Assembly: GCA_033675265.1 (NCBI GenBank)
Contig: JAUJYZ010001207.1
Location: forward strand, 157,501 to 221,500
Origin: Actinostola sp. cb2023
Lineage: Eukaryota > Cnidaria > Anthozoa > Actiniaria > Actinostolidae
Direction: 5' to 3'
Length of the DNA: 64,000 nucleotides
The position numbers were made by a program, and so were the translations under genes. Positions within the stretch are counted from its first letter, which is position 1, and each line of letters begins with the position of its first letter. This document shows positions 1-31,205 of the stretch, piece by piece. The notes beneath the pieces are model-generated. The model was given only the letters and a program-made list of their open reading frames with translations. It was not told the DNA's origin and searched no databases.

Positions 1-254
1 AGTTCTACTAACTACTGATATAAAGATTCATCCTTATTACTATTCTTTATATAAAGAATACTAATAAGGGTGATTTTACCATATCGGGTATAAAGGCTCA
101 TTCTGACGTGATGGATGTCATTCCTGTAATTGGACCAAACGCTCATGAATTATGCATGAGTCTTTGAAACACCGTTCACAGGCAGAATAGTTGAATTAGT
201 ATTTGAATTAATTAAGCACAATGAAATCCAAGCAATATTGACGCGGAGCATGCG
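1..254. other. No feature seen
   Basis: AT-rich intronic or intergenic DNA with a short ATAAAGAATA inverted pair near 45-62. No exon of the aminopeptidase could be found here. Confidence 0.5.
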
Positions 255-530
255 AGTGTATAGACAGGGACTAGCGGTTAAACTACTAGAGACTGCGTCG
301 GTGTATAGACAGGGACTAGCGGTTAAACTAGTAGAGACTGCGTCTGTGTATAGACAGGGACTAGCGGTTAAACTAGTAGAGACTGCGTCTGTGTATAGAC
401 AGGGACTAGCGGCTAAACTAGTAGAGACTGTGTCGGTGTATAGACAGGGACTAGCGGCTAAACTAGTAGAGACTGCGCCTGTGTATAGACAGGGACTAGC
501 GGCTAAACTAGTAGAGACTGCGTCGGTGTA
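255..530 (+). repeat. 45-bp minisatellite, 6 copies, open in one frame
   Basis: Unit GTGTATAGACAGGGACTAGC plus 25 bp. Because 45 is divisible by 3, one frame stays open and repeats VYRQGLAVKLVETAS. No gene structure around it, so coding is unlikely. Confidence 0.9.
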
Positions 531-698
531 ATGACAATCTACAAGCGTGTTGAATGAAACTTTAACACAGTGTAAGAAAGACGCTTATATTTCTTTTTTT
601 TTTAAGTACCTTTTTAAGCGGTGGCAACGTTTCATTCAATAACTCTTGCTTTCTATTCTACTTCATCGAGCATGATTGCTTACCAAACTGGCTTTCTG

Positions 699-1381
699 GT
701 TCAAGTATGTTAAGGCCTGGGTTTTGGGCCTTCTTGAGAATTCACGTTTTGTTCAATAACTCAGCCAACACTTGTTATGTTTAAACGAAAACTAGTGCAT
801 ACATTGCATTTGGGGTCCTTAGCTTTTTAGTGCAAAGCTTTTTATGATCGTGACCTATGACGTCATTACATGGAAAACAGAAAAATAGTTCGTTGGTGGC
901 GAGTTCAAGTAGGAAATTCTAACAAATACCTTAAATATATTTCTCTCCCAGTGCTTTATAGATTGACGTTTGGTGTGGGTGGCTCTTGTTTGTTTTTAAA
1001 GAGCATTTGAATAAATATGATTTTGATTATCTGGTCACGTGACCTGTTTTACCCCATATCACCTTAAAAAGTAATGAAAGTCACCCATTCCGAACGACAA
1101 TCTATATAGCACTTACAACGAAATAGCTTTAAGGTACTAGCTAGAATTTATCACTTGAACTCGTCACCAACGGCTTAAAATCATTGTGTGTTGCTTTTAC
1201 CTCTCTAACTGGTCACGTGACCACCCCTAATGCAAATGTTTTGAGTTAAGGCTCTTTATCTACCCAAGTTCTGTTGATGGTCCAAATTTCAAGTCATTTT
1301 GACACGTTTTAGGAATACAACTAAAAAAAACAAAGTTTTGTTCCATAATAGCAGCTGACCCAGGCTTTAACATACTTGAAC
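699..1381. mobile_element. Foldback/MITE element, about 683 bp
   Basis: Ends GTTCAAGTATGTTAAGGCCT and its reverse complement (AGGCTTTAACATACTTGAAC) face each other. Inner arms also pair (GTTGGTGGCGAGTTCAAG near 892; CTTGAACTCGTCACCAAC near 1155), and GGTCACGTGACC occurs near 1033 and 1210. Size and layout resemble 57985-58669. Confidence 0.65.
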
Positions 1382-1492
1382 AAAATGTCACTTTGAACAA
1401 AATATTTATTAAATCCAAAAATATTAAATTGAACAAAAAATATTTATTATAACAGCACAGCATTTTGCGATACTATGGAGAGGACACAAATT

Positions 1493-2205
1493 CACTGAGT
1501 TCAATCATTAAAGTAGACAACAACAACAACTTAGCGACAAAGTAAAGTGTCTTGGATACCCATGGGCCACCTAGCAATTTGAACTGAGTTCAATCATTAA
1601 AGTAGACAACAACAACAACTTAGTGACAAAGTAAAGTGTCTTGGAAACCCATGGGCTACCTAGCAATTTGAACTGAGTTCAATCATTAAAGTAGACAACA
1701 ACAACAACTTAGTGACAAAGTAAAGTGTCTTGGAAACCCATGGGCTACCTAGCAATTTGAACTGAGTTCAATCATTAAAGTAGACAACAACAACAACTTA
1801 GTGACAAAGTAAAGTGTCTTGGATACCCATGGGCCACCTAGCAATTTGAACTGAGTTCAATCATTAAAGTAGACAACAACAACAACTTAGTGACAAAGTA
1901 AAGTGTCTTGGATACCCATGGGCCACCTAGCAATTTGAACTGAGTTCAATCATTAAAGTAGACAACAACAACAACTTAGCGACAAAGTAAAGTGTCTTGG
2001 ATACCCATGGGCCACCTAGCAATTTGAACTGAGTTCAATCATTAAAGTAGACAACAACAACAACTTAGTGACAAAGTAAAGTGTCTTGGAAACCCATGGG
2101 CTACCTAGCAATTTGAACTGAGTTCAATCATTAAAGTAGACAAGAACAACAACTTAGTGACAAAGTAAAGTGTCTTGGAAACCCATGGGGCACCTAGCAA
2201 TATTA
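1493..2205 (+). repeat. 89-bp minisatellite, 8 copies
   Basis: The unit starts ACTGAGTTCAATCATTAAAG and contains (CAA) runs and ACCCATGGGC. Copies fall into two types (GATACCCATGGGCCACC and GAAACCCATGGGCTACC), showing local homogenisation. Confidence 0.92.
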
Positions 2206-2483
2206 TACATTACTCTTTCAGGGGGCATGTATTTACCGAATGGTGTATCAATTGTTGGGTCCAAAGAAATTCAAACAAGGAATACAAGTAAGTCAAAGTA
2301 ATCATTATAGAGAGAGAAAGAATGAATGAATGAATGAATGAACGAACTTTATTATACTCAGTATTTCTTCAATTACAAAGTAATTGCTTTTCAGGAAAGC
2401 TGAGTTTAAAAGACAGAGATTGAGAGAGAGAGAGAATGAGAGACAGACATATAGACAGACAGACAGACAGATCGATCGATGAT

Positions 2484-2733
<250 letters not shown>

Positions 2734-2833
2734 ATCTCAACTCAATAATTCCAAACTGAAACTCGTTCACTATTGTTATTACTTGGGCTTCCTGTGGAAG
2801 GCCCAAGTCTAAGATTACAGACGGTTATTCTTT

Positions 2834-3012
2834 TTGGTCGTGTTTCTACGCCAAATCTGCAAGTGGTCACCATAGCGCATGCGCATGCTAATCTTCTCTG
2901 TATCGTTCCCAATCTCGTCCCCAGAGCCTGCGTTACTTTCGGCCATCGACGAGAACGTAACGCAGGCTCTGGGGAAGAGATTGTATCGTTCCAATTTTTG
3001 AGTATACAGAAG
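2834..3012 (-). pseudogene. U6 snRNA relic split by a 74-bp hairpin insertion
   Basis: The plus strand carries the reverse complement of the U6 core: CATGCTAATCTTCTCTG, TATCGTTCC and, after the insertion, TATCGTTCCAATTTTTGAGT. The 3' half of U6 is diverged. No intact 5' or 3' end, so not a functional gene. Confidence 0.6.
2910..2983. mobile_element. 74-bp hairpin MITE inside the U6 relic, 9-bp TSD
   Basis: Two 27-bp inverted repeats (start CAATCTCGTCCCCAGAGCC, one mismatch) enclose a 20-bp loop. The direct repeat TATCGTTCC lies at 2901-2909 and 2984-2992, and the U6 sequence is continuous once the insert and one repeat are removed. The 9-bp duplication suggests a Mutator-like origin, but that is inference. 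Confidence 0.75.
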
Positions 3013-3593
3013 TTGTGGTCAGCAGCTTATCAACGAAATTCAAGATGGCAGACGTACGTAACGATAAATTAAATCACCAGCAGCATTCAAAAAGGATTTT
3101 TCCGTGCTCCCTTGCTCGAGCCAGTCGAGTCGTTCATTAATACTGCTTAGTAAATATGCAAATATCCTAGAGAATACTTTTTGGCCTTGCAATTCTGTCT
3201 GAAAGCTAAGTGTATTTCTAACAGATGTCTGTGGCTTAGTAAGAACTCGATCGTAATTTTATTGAGTTTGTGAAATCGTTTCTTGCAAGGTAATCGAAAT
3301 GTGCTTCGCCAGCTTGTCAGCTAGGAGTGTGAGTGTTGAAACTAATTACGTATGCATGCTCTACTGAGTCACGCAACGAGTGACTTAAATTCTGCAAGTA
3401 ATACATGTAGGCTAAAACTACTTCTGTATGATGATACAAGCTATTAGGTTTCACATCTAAAATCTATCAAAACAGCTTTATTAAGAAGCCCAAGTTCACG
3501 CTAGTAGAGCGTCTTGTTATTACTATCGTTCACCCTGTGATTAAAAGCCATTTTCTTGACAATGATAATTTCTATATCAAATTATTTCTGTAG

Positions 3594-24673
<21,080 letters not shown>

Positions 24674-24680
24674 ATACCTT

Positions 24681-24836
24681 AGAGAAGTTTTCGTATGAGT
24701 GGGAAACCTACGGTACCGTGACACTCAAATGGCTTCCTTTCTGAATCAATCAAAAAGCGTGGAGATGCACTTCATCCAATCAAAGTCTTTCAATACGGCA
24801 CGGTACCGTAACTTTCCCGTTCATACGAAAACGACT
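24681..24836. mobile_element. MITE directly after the aminopeptidase stop codon
   Basis: TTTTCGTATGAGTGGGAAAC faces GTTCATACGAAAACGA, with GGTACCGTG/CACGGTACC inside. Related ends are at 31216 and at 36772-36915. Confidence 0.7.
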
Positions 24837-25431
24837 CTATTGAACATTTCAGTACAGTGACGTAGGCAGGAATATGGCAGCAACTTCATGAAGAAAACTT
24901 CAATTCTTTGTATGCGTTTGAAGGGTGTATGTCCCTAAAACCATTAAAATATGTTGCTTGCTGAAAAGTTGTCAATCTAGTTACTGTGAAAGAACAGTCT
25001 GGGCAACCTTACTTATTCCTCGAGATATTAATTATGTTGTAAAAACTCAACCTTTGAGGAGACACTCAAACTTGTTTGCTAAAGACTATTCAAAAACTCA
25101 TTAATTATTCATGAGGTAAACAGCCAACCAGGTGTCCTCAATTTGGTCACATGATGGAACTGGATACCCCGGAAAGTCCGCTCTGGAGTACTTTGGAATT
25201 ATTTCAAGTCCGCTCTGTAGTACTTTGAAAAATTATTTCAAGTCCTAGGACTGGAAATATTAGTTCAAGTCCTTGGAATAGAAATATCATATAAATCAAT
25301 AACTTAATTTCTGAATACTATTTCAATTTTAACTTGGACACTCAAGTAACATATTATCTGTCTTAAAAAACTGGGAATGCATGATTTTGAACTGCTTTTT
25401 AAAAAAACGCATTTAATAATTTCATAAACTG

Positions 25432-25504
25432 GCTACGGCTGGATTCGAACCCGGAACACTCCATTGCTAATCCTTTTCCTTACCACTATGCCATCAGGTA
25501 GTTC
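25432..25504 (-). repeat. tRNA-like sequence (SINE-type)
   Basis: The minus strand has an A box (TGGCATAGTGGTAAGG) and B box (GGGTTCGAATCC) at tRNA spacing, with acceptor-like ends that pair poorly. Probably a tRNA-derived repeat. Confidence 0.45.
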
Positions 25505-25645
25505 GATGGGTATCACGGAATTCGAGTTCACCTCATTCTTCTTTTAATGCATCATTGAATATTGTTTTTTTTTGTTTAATAAACAAATACAAAACTATTG
25601 ACATTTCAATAAACAAATTCCTCCCGAATAATTAATTCGTTTTAG

Positions 25646-25734
25646 AAGTACTTGAAACCCCGTCCAGTCCGAATTGGAGGCCTTTAAACATTACTTCACG
25701 AATTGATTTGCTGAAGAAGTTGATGATCCACAAG
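25646..25734 (+). CDS. Candidate isolated exon (unidentified)
   Basis: Acceptor cgttttag and donor AAG|gtataa enclose an open frame reading EVLETPSSPNWRPLNITSRI then DLLKKLMIHK. It looks protein-like and lies 1 kb after the aminopeptidase stop. A possible continuation at about 25905-26005 opens MCRSKRKLLQSQ and reaches a stop. Unconfirmed. Confidence 0.2.
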
Positions 25735-26845
25735 GTATAAACAGTTTCATTAGCCGGACAAAAAATGAGATCATTTTTAACATGATGTGCACTGTGGGTT
25801 GAAAGTCGTATTATATACTTACATCATATTACCCAGTGTACACCGCGCTCCCTGTAAATAGACCTGCTTTCTTAGATTTATTCTAGTTTAGCTCTTTTTT
25901 CCGAAAGATGTGCAGAAGTAAACGAAAACTTCTTCAGTCACAGAGTTCATCGTTGCCCCACCTCCTCTGGATTCTAGAAGCTCAAATCACCTCTACAGGT
26001 TGTGAAAGAAAGTAGCGACTTGGGTGACTGTGTACACCCTAGGCCTGCACACCATAGTACATCCTTATACGGCCTCCATACCCTTGTACTCTCTCCACAT
26101 GCACTTTTACAAGGTTTTCCACATACGATTTGCTTAAAAATTGCCACTGGATATTAACAGACAAACTTCAAATCTAAAAAAACACCGAAGAAAGTATATC
26201 TTATACCTTACCATATTGGAAATCCTCGTGTTTAAGCTAATGAGATCACTAGTTTTAACGATAGGAAATTTAGACATTCCATCGTGCATTGCCGTTCAGT
26301 TTCCTAGTTCTTAGTGGACCATTGTGATGATTAACGTGATATCATTTTCATAGATATTGCTTTTACAGCTAAGTTACGTCACGCGTGACCAGTAAATCGG
26401 AACATTCAAATGAAGTTTTGAAGTCTATATAGACTCGAGTCTCAAAAAATAAAATAAAAATATAAAAAAATATAAAAAAATAAAAAAAGACTCGAGTCTC
26501 AAACATTCAGATAGAAAAATCAAATCTCCACGAATATATCTATAAGAAAAAAGTATCAGATATCTGTTTTCCTCAGGCTGTTGTCATTGCAGAGTATATA
26601 GGCTTAGCTGACACAAATTTTCATCCAATTTAATTTTAATTTTATGAACGTTTTTGAGAAAATATTTAGCGGATATTTGAATTTTCTGTCTGAATGCATG
26701 TTCGAGAGGAAATTACATTTGACTTGTGTATAATACACCTTGAATTCGACCACTAATTAGCCTCCTCCGCAGGCAACGCCGGAAAGCGAGGCCGAAGGCC
26801 GAGAATGGGATCCCTGTGCGAGGCCGAAGGCCGAGAGGGACTGGG

Positions 26846-26890
26846 CCCCTAGGAAAGAAAAGAAGGAGTTGCCTGCCAAATCCAGACATA
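26846..26890. repeat. Inverted 45-bp repeat, left partner
   Basis: CTGGGCCCCTAGGAAAGAAA and on to TGCCTGCCAAATCCAGAC recurs inverted at 29886-29932. The pair brackets the MITE and the PLE inverted pair. Confidence 0.65.
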
Positions 26891-27074
26891 CACGGACCGC
26901 GTTCTGGACCTGATGGACTTTGTCCGTCACCTCGGGTCCCCTGGGGGGTATTTGTCACATTGGATATACCAAGTATAGTCCCCTAAGGCAAATTACGTGT
27001 TGTGTTGTGTTGATTTGATATTTTCGAATTTCAAACTCGATGGCGCTTGTCACAAGGTATTTCGAGGACCAAAC

Positions 27075-27440
27075 ACCCCCGGGGGGGGGAGGGGGGGTAC
27101 CCCCTTTGTCCAAGTGGTAGGGGTGATCGGCGGTCGGTTTTGAAAACGACCCTAAAAGGTACGCATAAATTAAAAGAGCTGTTGAAGCCATGTTCATTTC
27201 CACCCCTAAAAGGTACGGCCATATATGGCGAAAAAGTGATTGTGCTGATATCGTTTAATCAGCGACTGGACAATATCTTTCTTCTGTTCTTTCAATTGAC
27301 CCTAAAAGGTACGGACTTGTACTACGTAACTGACTTTTGTGTCGGAACCCTAAAAGGTACACACAGGAAATATTTTCAACCCTAAAAGGACCGCCGATCA
27401 CCCCTACCACTTGGACAAAGGGAGTAGGGTCCCCCCCCCG
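27075..27440. mobile_element. MITE with GTAGGGGTGATCGGCGGTC arms, 9-bp direct repeats
   Basis: TTGTCCAAGTGGTAGGGGTG faces CACCCCTACCACTTGGACAA. GGACCAAAC occurs at both borders (27066-27074, 27441-27449). The interior has six scattered CCTAAAAGG motifs, most followed by TAC. Confidence 0.7.
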
Positions 27441-27510
27441 GGACCAAACAAATCTAGAATATGATTAGTTTGTTTGTTTCTTCAACCAAAACATTTTTAT
27501 TTTAAAACCA

Positions 27511-27538
27511 AGCTTTCGGACACATGGTCCATCTTCAG
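27511..27538 (-). ncRNA. Hammerhead ribozyme core, PLE minus copy
   Basis: Reverse strand: CTGAAGA, stem II GGACCATGTGTCC, then GAAA and GCTT. It is identical to the core at 29000-29027 in the inverted copy. Confidence 0.65.
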
Positions 27539-27674
27539 GGTGTAAAATGGTAGTAATTCGTCAAAACTAACGGCTATTACGTTGTAAACAAATAGCGCGC
27601 GCAAACAAAAACAAAAACAAAAACAAAACAAAAAGACAATTTGCGCGAGCAAGGAAATTAGCAAGTTAAGAATG

Positions 27675-28022
27675 TTTATAAAATAACTATGATATAACGC
27701 GCGCTCTGATTGGCCAAAGGATGCGTATTCCGCATGCTTTATGAGAGCACACAGCACGCGCGCGCAGATATTCAAACATTTTTGTAACGAACAAAATTGA
27801 AAACTTGCCTTAAAATCATAATTGTATTTTATAAAAGAAATAGAAAACTTGCCCGCTGTGCTATGTGCAGATTTATAGCACTTGGGAACTGATCAGAACT
27901 CTCGAGAAGTGTTGAGAAGCACTCCGCTACGCGTCGTGCTTCTCTTAACACTTCTCTCGTGTTCTGATCAGTCCCCGCGTGCTATAAATCTGCACACAGC
28001 ACGCGCGCTCGTTTTCTATTTC
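27675..28022. mobile_element. MITE inserted in the PLE minus copy
   Basis: This stretch is absent from the inverted PLE copy, which reads straight through. It contains a strong hairpin (CAGATTTATAGCACTTGGGA to GTGCTATAAATCTG; AGAAGTGTTGAGAAGCAC to GTGCTTCTCTTAACACTTCT). Confidence 0.7.
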
Positions 28023-28041
28023 TTCAGTGATAGATGACAGA

Positions 28042-28622
28042 TTAAAATTTCTTAAATAGAGCAGTGTAATTTTGTGGCAAAATTCTGCCAGTGTCTCTGT
28101 TACTAATGGCATCTGTACTCTTAGCAATGTGGCATGCTTCTGACCATTTCCTTTGGTGCCATCTTGTTTCTACTTCAAGGATCTTGGTGTTATTCCAGGA
28201 GATGGAATGTCCTGTATTGTGTGCGTGTTCCGCGAGAGCTGACTTGTCGGTCTTGTTAAGTCTAACATACGACTGATGTTCCTTCTGTCTTGTGGCCAAA
28301 GATCTACCGGTCTCTCCGATGTAAAACGTTTCACATTCTCCGCACGGGATGGAATAAATCACTCCGGTCTTCTTTTCTTTTGGTAGCGGGTCTTTAGGCT
28401 TGGACAAGATATGTCTCAGCGTTGTTAGTGGTTTTACGCAGACTTCAATCCTGTGGCTTTCTATGACACGTTTGATCCTTTCTGTTGTACCTTGCACGTA
28501 CGGTAAAAGTGCGAAACCTTTTCGTTCTTCCGTGTCAGATTTCTTCTCAGCTATCTTTCGGTCTTGTGAAAATTTATGGATAAACTGCCGTGAGTATCCA
28601 TTAGCAGCGAGAGCTCTACCTT
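28042..28622 (-). mobile_element. Penelope-like element fragment with GIY-YIG domain (minus copy)
   Basis: The open frame on the minus strand starts RALAANGYSRQFIHKF at the inversion junction and runs about 193 codons to a TAA. The GIY-YIG domain reads GVIYSIPCGEC, FYIGETGRSLATRQKEH and AEHAHNTGHS. The reverse transcriptase part is absent. The frame ends RILPQNYTALFKKF. Its 3' UTR continues to about 27462 and carries a hammerhead motif. A 350-bp MITE interrupts the UTR. A second, shorter inverted copy begins 10 bp away. Confidence 0.85.
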
Positions 28623-28629
28623 AACTTAA

Positions 28630-29088
28630 CTTAACAAGACCGACAAGTCAGCTCTCGCGGAACACGCACACAATACAGGACATTCCATCTCCTTGAATAA
28701 CACCAAGATCCTTGAAGTAGAAACAAGATGGCACCAAAGGAAATGGTCAGAAGCATGCCACATTGCTAAGAGTACAGATGCCATTAGTAACAGAGACACT
28801 GGCAGAATTTTGCCACAAAATTACACTGCTCTATTTAAGAAATTTTAATCTGTCATCTATCACACATTCTTAACTTGCTAATTTCCTTGCTCGCGCAAAT
28901 TGTCTTTTTGTTTGTTTTTGTTTTTGTTTTTGTTTGCGCGCGCTATTTGTTTACAACGTAATAGCCGTTAGTTTTGACGAATTACTATCATTTTACACCC
29001 TGAAGATGGACCATGTGTCCGAAAGCTTGGTTTTAAAATAAAAATGTTTTGGTTGAAGAAACAAACAAACTAATCATGTCTACACCAA
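28630..29088 (+). mobile_element. Penelope-like element fragment (plus copy), nuclease C-terminus and 3' UTR
   Basis: The plus-strand frame 28630-28848 reads LNKTDKSALAEHAHNTGHSI to YTALFKKF, the last 72 codons of the same PLE as the minus copy. One residue differs in the overlap (SLNN against SWNN). The 3' UTR runs to about 29080 and lacks the MITE found in the other copy. The 5' junction is three copies of TTAAC. Confidence 0.85.
29000..29027 (+). ncRNA. Hammerhead ribozyme core, PLE plus copy
   Basis: CTGAAGA, stem II GGACCATGTGTCC, GAAA, then GCTT with a palindromic AGCT stem III. Flanks ACACC and GGTTTTAAAAT can form an interrupted stem I. Confidence 0.65.
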
Positions 29089-29114
29089 CCAGCAAAGAAT
29101 TACTTGATCTAAAT

Positions 29115-29640
29115 CTAGAATAGTTTGAATCGGTTAAATCATTAAATTGCTTACGCTTCAAAGTATACATAAACTGAATCGACTGCCGATCATGTACGGT
29201 ATTCGGTCCGGCAATTCGCGATGTAAAAAGTGCCGTCACAAGGTATACGGCGGTATTATCGTAGCCCAAACAAAGCTCAACAAAGCTAGGATATAATAAA
29301 GATACGTCTCTTTATTATAACGTGGCACCTACGTACAACAACATATTGAAAGCTAGAAAGCTAGGATAGTTTGTGAATCGGTTTAATTGATTGCTTACGC
29401 TTCAAAATCGACTGCCGAACACTGTAGTATTTTCGGCGGCAGTTCGCGATGTGTGCCGTGTTGTGCTGATTTGAACTGTGACGAGGACCGTCACAAATTA
29501 AAGGTATATTTTCGAAGCCCAAACAAAGCTAGGGTACCGTAGTTTGAATCGGTTAAATTTGCTTACTATACGCTCAAGCTTCAAATTAAATACATAAAAA
29601 TCGACTGCCGAACATCTAGATTTTCAGAACCATGATCGGC
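29115..29640 (+). repeat. Three diverged tandem copies, about 190-230 bp
   Basis: TAGTTTGAATCGGTTAAAT, GCTTACGCTTCAAA and ATCGACTGCCGA recur in order near 29120, 29350 and 29540. No coding seen. Confidence 0.65.
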
Positions 29641-29953
29641 TGCCGGACATCCGTACAAACTTCGACCGTTGAACTCTTGCTCGACGGAAAGTAGACCAGT
29701 TAAAGATCTCAAATAAAATTAGGTCAGCTTCGAAACTAGAAGCTCCGAAATTATTGGAGTTTTCTGGACCACAAACACTCACGTCCTGGTAATAATCATT
29801 TTTATCGCACACAATTCCCCCACTTTCCCCTACACGAATTGGATTTACATGCGCGTGGTCACTTGCTCAGAAAGACATAACCTTGTCTGGATTTGGCAGG
29901 CAATTCCTTCTTTTCTTTCCTAGGGGCCCAGTGATGTAGTGACTCATGAGTCT

Positions 29954-30185
29954 GGGGCCCGTTTCTCGAAAGCGTCGTAAACTTTTCGGGCCCGAAAATA
30001 CATCCCAGAAATCTGAGACACTTACTCTACAAAGCTGTTCTTTTGACATGTTTTTAATATGAACAAACGTTACCTTCATGCAAAGTTTCATGTCTGGAAA
30101 CTACTTTGTTTTGAAGATATAGATTTTTAAAGAAACCCTTTTCGGGCCCGATATGCTTTCGGGGCTTTCGAGAAACGGGTGCCGC
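29954..30185. mobile_element. MITE, about 230 bp
   Basis: GGGCCCGTTTCTCGAAAGC faces GCTTTCGAGAAACGGGTGCC, with TTCGGGCCCGA near both ends. Confidence 0.7.
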
Positions 30186-30189
30186 TGGC

Positions 30190-30950
30190 CGCTAAAAGGA
30201 ATCTTTAATCGAAGCAAACAAAGTGTTTTATTATACTGCTTCAGCTTAATAAGCATGTCCGTTTCAGATTGTTCATTTAATTGCTGAGTTTGCGAAATCG
30301 TTTTTGCAAGGAATTAATGCTTATATTACAACCATTATCGTTGAAGTGCGACCCTGAAAACAACAACGAACATAATTTCGTGTATTCGGGGCACGCGAAG
30401 TCTCAACACTGACATCACATTTCCAATGGGTTTGAAAATAGCTGGACGTCAATCAAACAACATGGGCGTGTCCAGACTTTAACCAATCATAGCAAAGATA
30501 ATTTGATTGATGGCTATCTAGACTGGTGTTTGTCTGTGAAGCACAGTGAAAAATAAACTGCATCACAGATGTTCATTAACTCAGTGAACTTTAAAAATCT
30601 TGTAATTGTAGCCAGGATGCATTATATGACATTAAAATTGGTTGTCTCTGGCTTATCTATTTGTTAATTAAGCTACAAACGTTTCGATCCTTCCTTGGAT
30701 CTTCTTCAGTGTAATTAACGATCTTGTTGTAATGCGTATGCTATTTTTAAACCTACTAGCGCGCTGGTGCTAGATCGATTTACGAGAGATCTATATATTT
30801 CTGGAATCCTGAAATAGTCATATTTTCGTGTTCGGCTTGTTGATATTTGTGAATAATTCACACTGACTCGAGGCTAACCCTGTACAAATGCGTCTGATGT
30901 CAATAAGTACAGCGGTTTTACAACGGGATCTGTGAACGCGAAAAGGGACT
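30190..30950. other. Intergenic DNA with a PLE terminus relic
   Basis: Apart from the hammerhead relic (30681-30709), no gene or repeat recognised. Confidence 0.4.
30681..30709 (-). ncRNA. Hammerhead ribozyme core in a PLE 3'-end relic
   Basis: Reverse strand: CTGAAGA, stem II GATCCAAGGAAGGATC, GAAAC, GTTTG. An outer 8-bp stem I is visible (GTTAATTA with TAATTAAC). No nuclease coding sequence remains next to it, so it marks an old PLE terminus. Confidence 0.6.
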
Positions 30951-30993
30951 ATTTCACTCAGCAAATGCGCTCAGTTTGTTTACGTTTTCTTAC

Positions 30994-31080
30994 CTCATTC
31001 AAAAGTTGGTCACATTCAGGGTCAAACTCAGAGAGCTTCCTGAAGCCCTCGTCCTCCACAAAACAGATTTCATGACCATC
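30994..31080 (-). pseudogene. Duplicate of GLOD4 exon 6 with flanking intron sequence
   Basis: It encodes [20 protein letters not shown] then PECDQLLNE, an 87-nt exon with both splice sites intact and two amino-acid changes (Ser to Cys, Lys to Gln). Homology extends into both introns: about 30955-31205 here matches about 41256-41490. This is therefore a DNA-level segmental copy, not a retrocopy. It sits 10 kb downstream of the gene's last exon in the same orientation, and I find no other GLOD4 exon next to it. Confidence 0.85.
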
Positions 31081-31205
31081 CTAAACGAGAATGGAAAGAT
31101 GAGTTAAAATATAATCAAACTTATGTGATTCTGTTATATTAAAAAGAACAGTGAACAGTCCACCAACAACTTTGCCAACTTCGCTGACAACCGATCAATA
31201 CGTTG

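Larger units (their letters stand above)
24837..26760. other. Intergenic AT-rich DNA
   Basis: It holds a tRNA-like repeat (25432-25504) and one candidate exon (25646-25734). The rest includes short direct repeats (AAGTCCGCTCTGGAGTACTTT, about 25175-25230) and A-rich runs near 26450-26490. No other gene seen. Confidence 0.4.
27450..29122. mobile_element. Inverted PLE pair as one insertion, 12-bp TSD
   Basis: AAATCTAGAATA lies at 27450-27461 and again at 29111-29122, outside the two divergent 3' ends. Direct repeats of this length are in the range seen for PLE insertions. Confidence 0.6.

Noticed and set aside
2834..3012. Working U6 gene
   Set aside because: Split by an insertion and lacking intact ends.
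28621..28635. Telomere-like repeat at the PLE junction
   Set aside because: Only three copies of TTAAC, which is explained by a short duplication of the element's own CTTAAC.
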